Shown here piece after piece: positions 14,647 through 17,176 of a stretch of DNA of 17,176 nucleotides. The position numbers were made by a program, and so were the translations under genes. This DNA comes from Christensenella sp. UBA2853 (GTDB taxonomy: Bacteria; Bacillota; Clostridia; Christensenellales; Aristaeellaceae), in the NCBI GenBank assembly GCA_002350845.1, contig DEFL01000058.1:1-17176 (forward strand), written 5' to 3'. Under the pieces are notes generated by a model. It was not told the DNA's origin. It saw only the letters and a program-made list of their open reading frames with translations, and searched no databases. Position 1 is the first letter of the stretch. Each line of letters begins with the position of its first letter.

Positions 14647-15954
14647 TTATTTCGGCGGCATGTAAATCGTTTCCCCGCTGGCGTTCAGGCGGACAAAGGC
14701 AACATATTTGAAGCTTCTCTGATCCAGCTTGCTGGACGTATGGTCCTTCTCCATTTCAGCAATGGGCAGATGAAAATACCGATATTTATCCGAGGGGGAA
14801 TTCATGCAGTCGTCCCAGGTCACATCCGTCATATACCACCGGGATCCGCTTTTGACGGCGTTCCATTCATGATTGGGTTCGCCGTAGAACATATTAAAAC
14901 CGGTCCGGCCGAAAATCGGCACGCAGTACACGCCCAGCCGGTTGAGCAGGAGCTGGTTCGCCTGGGCATATCCGGCACAGACCGCCTTATGGTTGACCAG
15001 CGGGCCGTAGGCGGTGCCGACTACGTCAATATCCCGGTAATCCGGATTCAAGCTTCCGGAGGCGGTCAGCGCGTCATAATCATATTCACAGTGACTGAGC
15101 AGATAATCATGCACATATTTCTCCAGCTTCTCCCCGGAAAGGCCGGACGGCACCTGATCCAGCGCTGTCTGGAGCGCGCTGAACAGCTTCGTGCGTTTTT
15201 CCTCGAGCTCCGCCTTCGGGAAAGCGGAACAGATCAAGTAGCCGCTTCCGTCTATATAGGACGCGAACGTGGTCCAGAATACTTCTGGGTGATCCTCCCT
15301 GAATGCCTTCCAGCCAAGGCACGCATCCGTCAGGGTCACCTTGCCGTTCAGGAGGCCTTTATACAGGGTGTTGTTCTTTCCCTCCGGGGTATTATAAGCC
15401 GATTTCTCAATTTCATCGTATACCTGCTGGGCCCCCTCGGAAATCAGCGCGTTCCTGGCAAAGGTGTTCTGAACGGGCGTGTAATGCCCGCTGACCGGGA
15501 TTTTAACCTGATGGGGCCGGTTGTTGAAATACGCGATGACCAGGACGATCGCGATCAGCGCCAGAAAGAACCGGCCTCCTCGGCCGCCTGATTTCTTTCC
15601 CGTTCCGGCCGCGGCCTGCGGGACGGGTCCGGTGGGCTGGGATGAAGGGGTTCCGCTGCCGGAACCCGTCTCTCCGGCAGGAGGCTTCCGCGTTTGCTGA
15701 TCCGTCCCCGGCCGATTCCGGAGAAACCTGGGATAATCGATCATAAATCCGACCTGATTTCCCTTTTCATCAACCATGCGCCCGTCGCTCATGACGGTGC
15801 AGAAGGGATCCCGGGCGGATCTGGAATAAACCTTTCCCTCCCTGTAAAAATACGCGGGTGCGCCGGTTTCATCCTGAATCAGGCCGGTCACGCCGTCCAT
15901 CGTCAGCGTGCAGTTTCCCTCCATGAGCCATACCTGATAGGTCTGTCCACTCAT
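14647..15954 (-). CDS. Membrane-anchored transglutaminase-like protein
   Basis: The 435-residue single-pass protein has three parts. Residues 1-85 form a small beta-rich region (CTLTMDGVTGLIQDETG) that may be cytoplasmic. A Pro/Gly/Ser-rich linker follows, then a membrane helix at about 134-152 after a Lys/Arg/Gly cluster. The outer domain carries a transglutaminase-core triad: Cys326 in KAVCAGYA, His362 in NHEWNAV and Asp377 in TDVTWDD, with spacing normal for the family (KxVCxGxA...HxWN...DxTW). Such domains act as cysteine proteases, amidases or cross-linkers of cell-surface or wall material; which applies here is unknown. Start ATG 15954 is chosen because AAGGAGG lies eight bases upstream; an in-frame ATT/ATG-like extension to 16002 runs into transposon debris. 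First gene of a pair with the TPR membrane protein. Confidence 0.87.
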   Translation of the reverse strand: MSGQTYQVWLMEGNCTLTMDGVTGLIQDETGAPAYFYREGKVYSRSARDPFCTVMSDGRMVDEKGNQVGFMIDYPRFLRNRPGTDQQTRKPPAGETGSGSGTPSSQPTGPVPQAAAGTGKKSGGRGGRFFLALIAIVLVIAYFNNRPHQVKIPVSGHYTPVQNTFARNALISEGAQQVYDEIEKSAYNTPEGKNNTLYKGLLNGKVTLTDACLGWKAFREDHPEVFWTTFASYIDGSGYLICSAFPKAELEEKRTKLFSALQTALDQVPSGLSGEKLEKYVHDYLLSHCEYDYDALTASGSLNPDYRDIDVVGTAYGPLVNHKAVCAGYAQANQLLLNRLGVYCVPIFGRTGFNMFYGEPNHEWNAVKSGSRWYMTDVTWDDCMNSPSDKYRYFHLPIAEMEKDHTSSKLDQRSFKYVAFVRLNASGETIYMPPK

Positions 15955-15962
15955 CCGCAGGT

Positions 15963-15969
15963 CCTCCTT
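15963..15969 (-). promoter_or_regulatory. Ribosome binding site of the transglutaminase-like gene
   Basis: AAGGAGG on the minus strand, eight bases before ATG 15954. It settles the start against a 16-codon longer open frame that reaches into the transposase remnant. Confidence 0.85.
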
Positions 15970-15983
15970 TGTTCTTTTCGAAA

Positions 15984-16700
15984 TATCCTTTTGGAATTCC
16001 AAGCCCTCGATTCTTCGCTGTCCTCTCCGGTTTCCAGCCTTGGGATATCCCCGGTGTCGGAACCTTCTACGACTTTATCGACAGGCTTTGGAACTATGCT
16101 ACACCCAACTTCTCTCCCCACTGCAAGCCGCCTGTGAAGAAGAAAGTCAAGAAGCCAAAGGAAAAGGGGGCAATTTCCGCTCCCACCATACCTGTGACTG
16201 CTGGAAGAATGGCAATTTCAACTGCGACTGTAATCGATACTTCCCCCAGCCAGATTGCTCTGTCGGTTGGGATTCCTCCCGTGAATGCTGGTATTTCGGT
16301 TACGATCTCTATCTGCTGACGGATGCCGATTCTGAATTGCCGCTCTTTCCGCTGTATCACGCGGCTTCCAATGTCCGTTGAATAACAACGGAATCTGTAC
16401 CTGTGACACCCCATGCTCTTCCGCCACATATGGCAGAACCTGTGCTATTCCCATGGAGACCAACATTCGTCTCTATACCTCCCCACCGCGGGAAAGCGAT
16501 GAGTGGCATCTGATGTACAACAAGCGTACTTCTTCTGAACGCTGCAACAAGCGAATTAAGCTCGATTATCTCCTTGAGGCTGGCAAGCACCATTCCACCA
16601 AGTTCTGGTATGTTCGCCTCTACCTGATTATGATGTTGATCCACATGACCAGCTGGGATCTCCCGGAAGAATCTCCTCCACAGCAGTATATTTTTTGGGG
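15984..16700 (+). pseudogene. Decayed DDE transposase, frameshifted and internally deleted
   Basis: Three pieces of one transposase lie in three different frames. Piece 1 (about 15990-16167) reads FFAVLSGFQPWDIPGVGTFY and then a Lys-rich stretch. Piece 2 (about 16168-16365) reads HTCDCWKNGNFNCDCNRYF, then VGWDSSRECWYFGYDLYLLT. Piece 3 (about 16363-16690) reads FQCPLNNNGICTCDTPCSS, then YNKRTSSERCNKRIKLDYLL and the KHHSTKFWYVRLY end. The order and style match full-length IS-type DDE transposases, but the N-terminus and stretches between pieces 1-2 and 2-3 are missing, including most of the catalytic core. It cannot encode a working enzyme. The open frame of piece 3 runs on to 16911 but loses resemblance after WDLPEESPP. 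No terminal inverted repeats were identified. Assignment to a named IS family is not possible by eye. Confidence 0.75.
15991..16002. repeat. 12 bp perfect palindrome at the transposase border
   Basis: TTGGAATTCCAA is self-complementary. It sits exactly where transposase similarity begins and 37 bp before the start of the transglutaminase-like gene. It may be a chance EcoRI-centred palindrome or mark the old junction. Confidence 0.35.
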
Positions 16701-16928
16701 GTGGCGACAACGCTTGTTTGCTGCACCATTCTTTCTCAATTCGGCCATTTTATGCTCTGCTTCTGCTTCTTGTCCTTCCTTTCCTCGGATTATGCAGGCT
16801 ATTCACTGCTTATTCCGAATGCTCATACACAGGCAGTATTCATTCTCAGATTTTCTGAATTCTTTCTCTGAAGAGTTCAAAAGTCAGAAAGTATTCCTGG
16901 ATTCAGTCTGAATATAACTGACTTCCGG

Positions 16929-17063
16929 CTATCCTTTTTTATCAGCATAATCCATCATACACAGATTGCTCCGGGCTTGATATGAAAGCCTCATCTCTTC
17001 TGCCAGATCCTTGTAAAACTGGATCATGTTCTGATTCAGGCTGATTATAAATTTGTAAACCAT
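16929..17063 (-). CDS. Small hypothetical open frame, 44 residues
   Basis: Reads MVYKFIISLNQN, then a charged helix-like segment (QFYKDLAEEMRLSYQARSNL) and ends MMDYADKKG. I do not recognise a family with confidence. The style recalls the C-terminal helices of Rpn/PD-(D/E)XK-type transposase-associated proteins, so it could be a remnant. There is no good ribosome site before the ATG, but a strong promoter lies 25-55 bp upstream on the same strand. It is too short to judge as real coding sequence by codon use alone. Confidence 0.3.
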   Translation of the reverse strand: MVYKFIISLNQNMIQFYKDLAEEMRLSYQARSNLCMMDYADKKG

Positions 17064-17087
17064 ATTCAAAGCTCAGCACTTTCTATA

Positions 17088-17116
17088 ATATTATAATTGC
17101 TGTATTGACTTGTCAA
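17088..17116 (-). promoter_or_regulatory. Strong sigma-A-type promoter
   Basis: On the minus strand a perfect -35 TTGACA (17116-17111) is followed after 17 bp by TAATAT (17093-17088); a perfect TATAAT at 15 bp spacing overlaps it. It points left, to the 44-codon open frame and toward the transposase remnant. This is the best promoter match in the window. Confidence 0.6.
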
Positions 17117-17176
17117 TCCTGTCCGCCGGCATTTCCACCGGATTTCCCTCCGCGTATCATCCAAAAGTGATAATGT

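Noticed and set aside
1..17176. CRISPR array, toxin-antitoxin pair or restriction system
   Set aside because: There are no spaced direct repeats and no recognisable defence proteins in any frame.

Overview
The window looks like chromosomal DNA from an uncultured, carbohydrate-degrading Clostridia-type Firmicute of the gut or rumen. The support is indirect. The transporter is the LplB/YtcP/LipO type with no ATPase gene beside it, ribosome binding sites are strong AGGAGG types, and there is a membrane-anchored family 3 glycosidase with reversed domain order, a form known from rumen Ruminococcus and Butyrivibrio. No rRNA, tRNA or CRISPR array was found, so no species is proposed.

Region 1 (49-3583, + strand): two sugar ABC permeases and a highly expressed-looking extracellular binding protein. 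They end at an intrinsic terminator (3607-3636). A second, two-way terminator (3656-3691) separates this operon from the next, which converges on it.

Region 2 (3731-8527, - strand): a compact five-gene operon, read from right to left. It encodes an enolase-superfamily acid-sugar dehydratase, an SDR-fold protein that has lost its catalytic residues, an intact SDR dehydrogenase, an RraA-family aldolase-like protein and a metallo-beta-lactamase-fold hydrolase. The first three genes nearly touch or overlap (8 bp apart, then a 14 bp overlap). Together they suggest a non-phosphorylative sugar-acid pathway: dehydrogenation, lactone opening, dehydration, then aldol cleavage. The substrate cannot be read from the sequence. 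The retained dead SDR next to a live one is the most unusual feature of the window.

Region 3 (8833-12563): a TetR-type regulator faces away from a 955-residue glycoside hydrolase family 3 protein held in the membrane at both ends. The 212 bp between them contains a perfect 7-bp-arm inverted repeat that is a candidate operator. Regions 1 to 3 together read as a sugar-use locus: outer-face glycosidase, importer and sugar-acid catabolism.

Region 4 (about 12600-17176): an accessory stretch. It holds an orphan fragment of a phage tail-type protein, a two-gene unit on the - strand (a membrane TPR protein and a membrane-anchored transglutaminase-like protein), a badly decayed DDE transposase with frame changes and internal deletions, and, near the right edge, a strong - strand promoter pointing at a 44-codon open frame. 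The TPR/transglutaminase pair is bracketed by phage and transposon debris and uses more GC-rich codons than its neighbours, so it may be acquired cargo.
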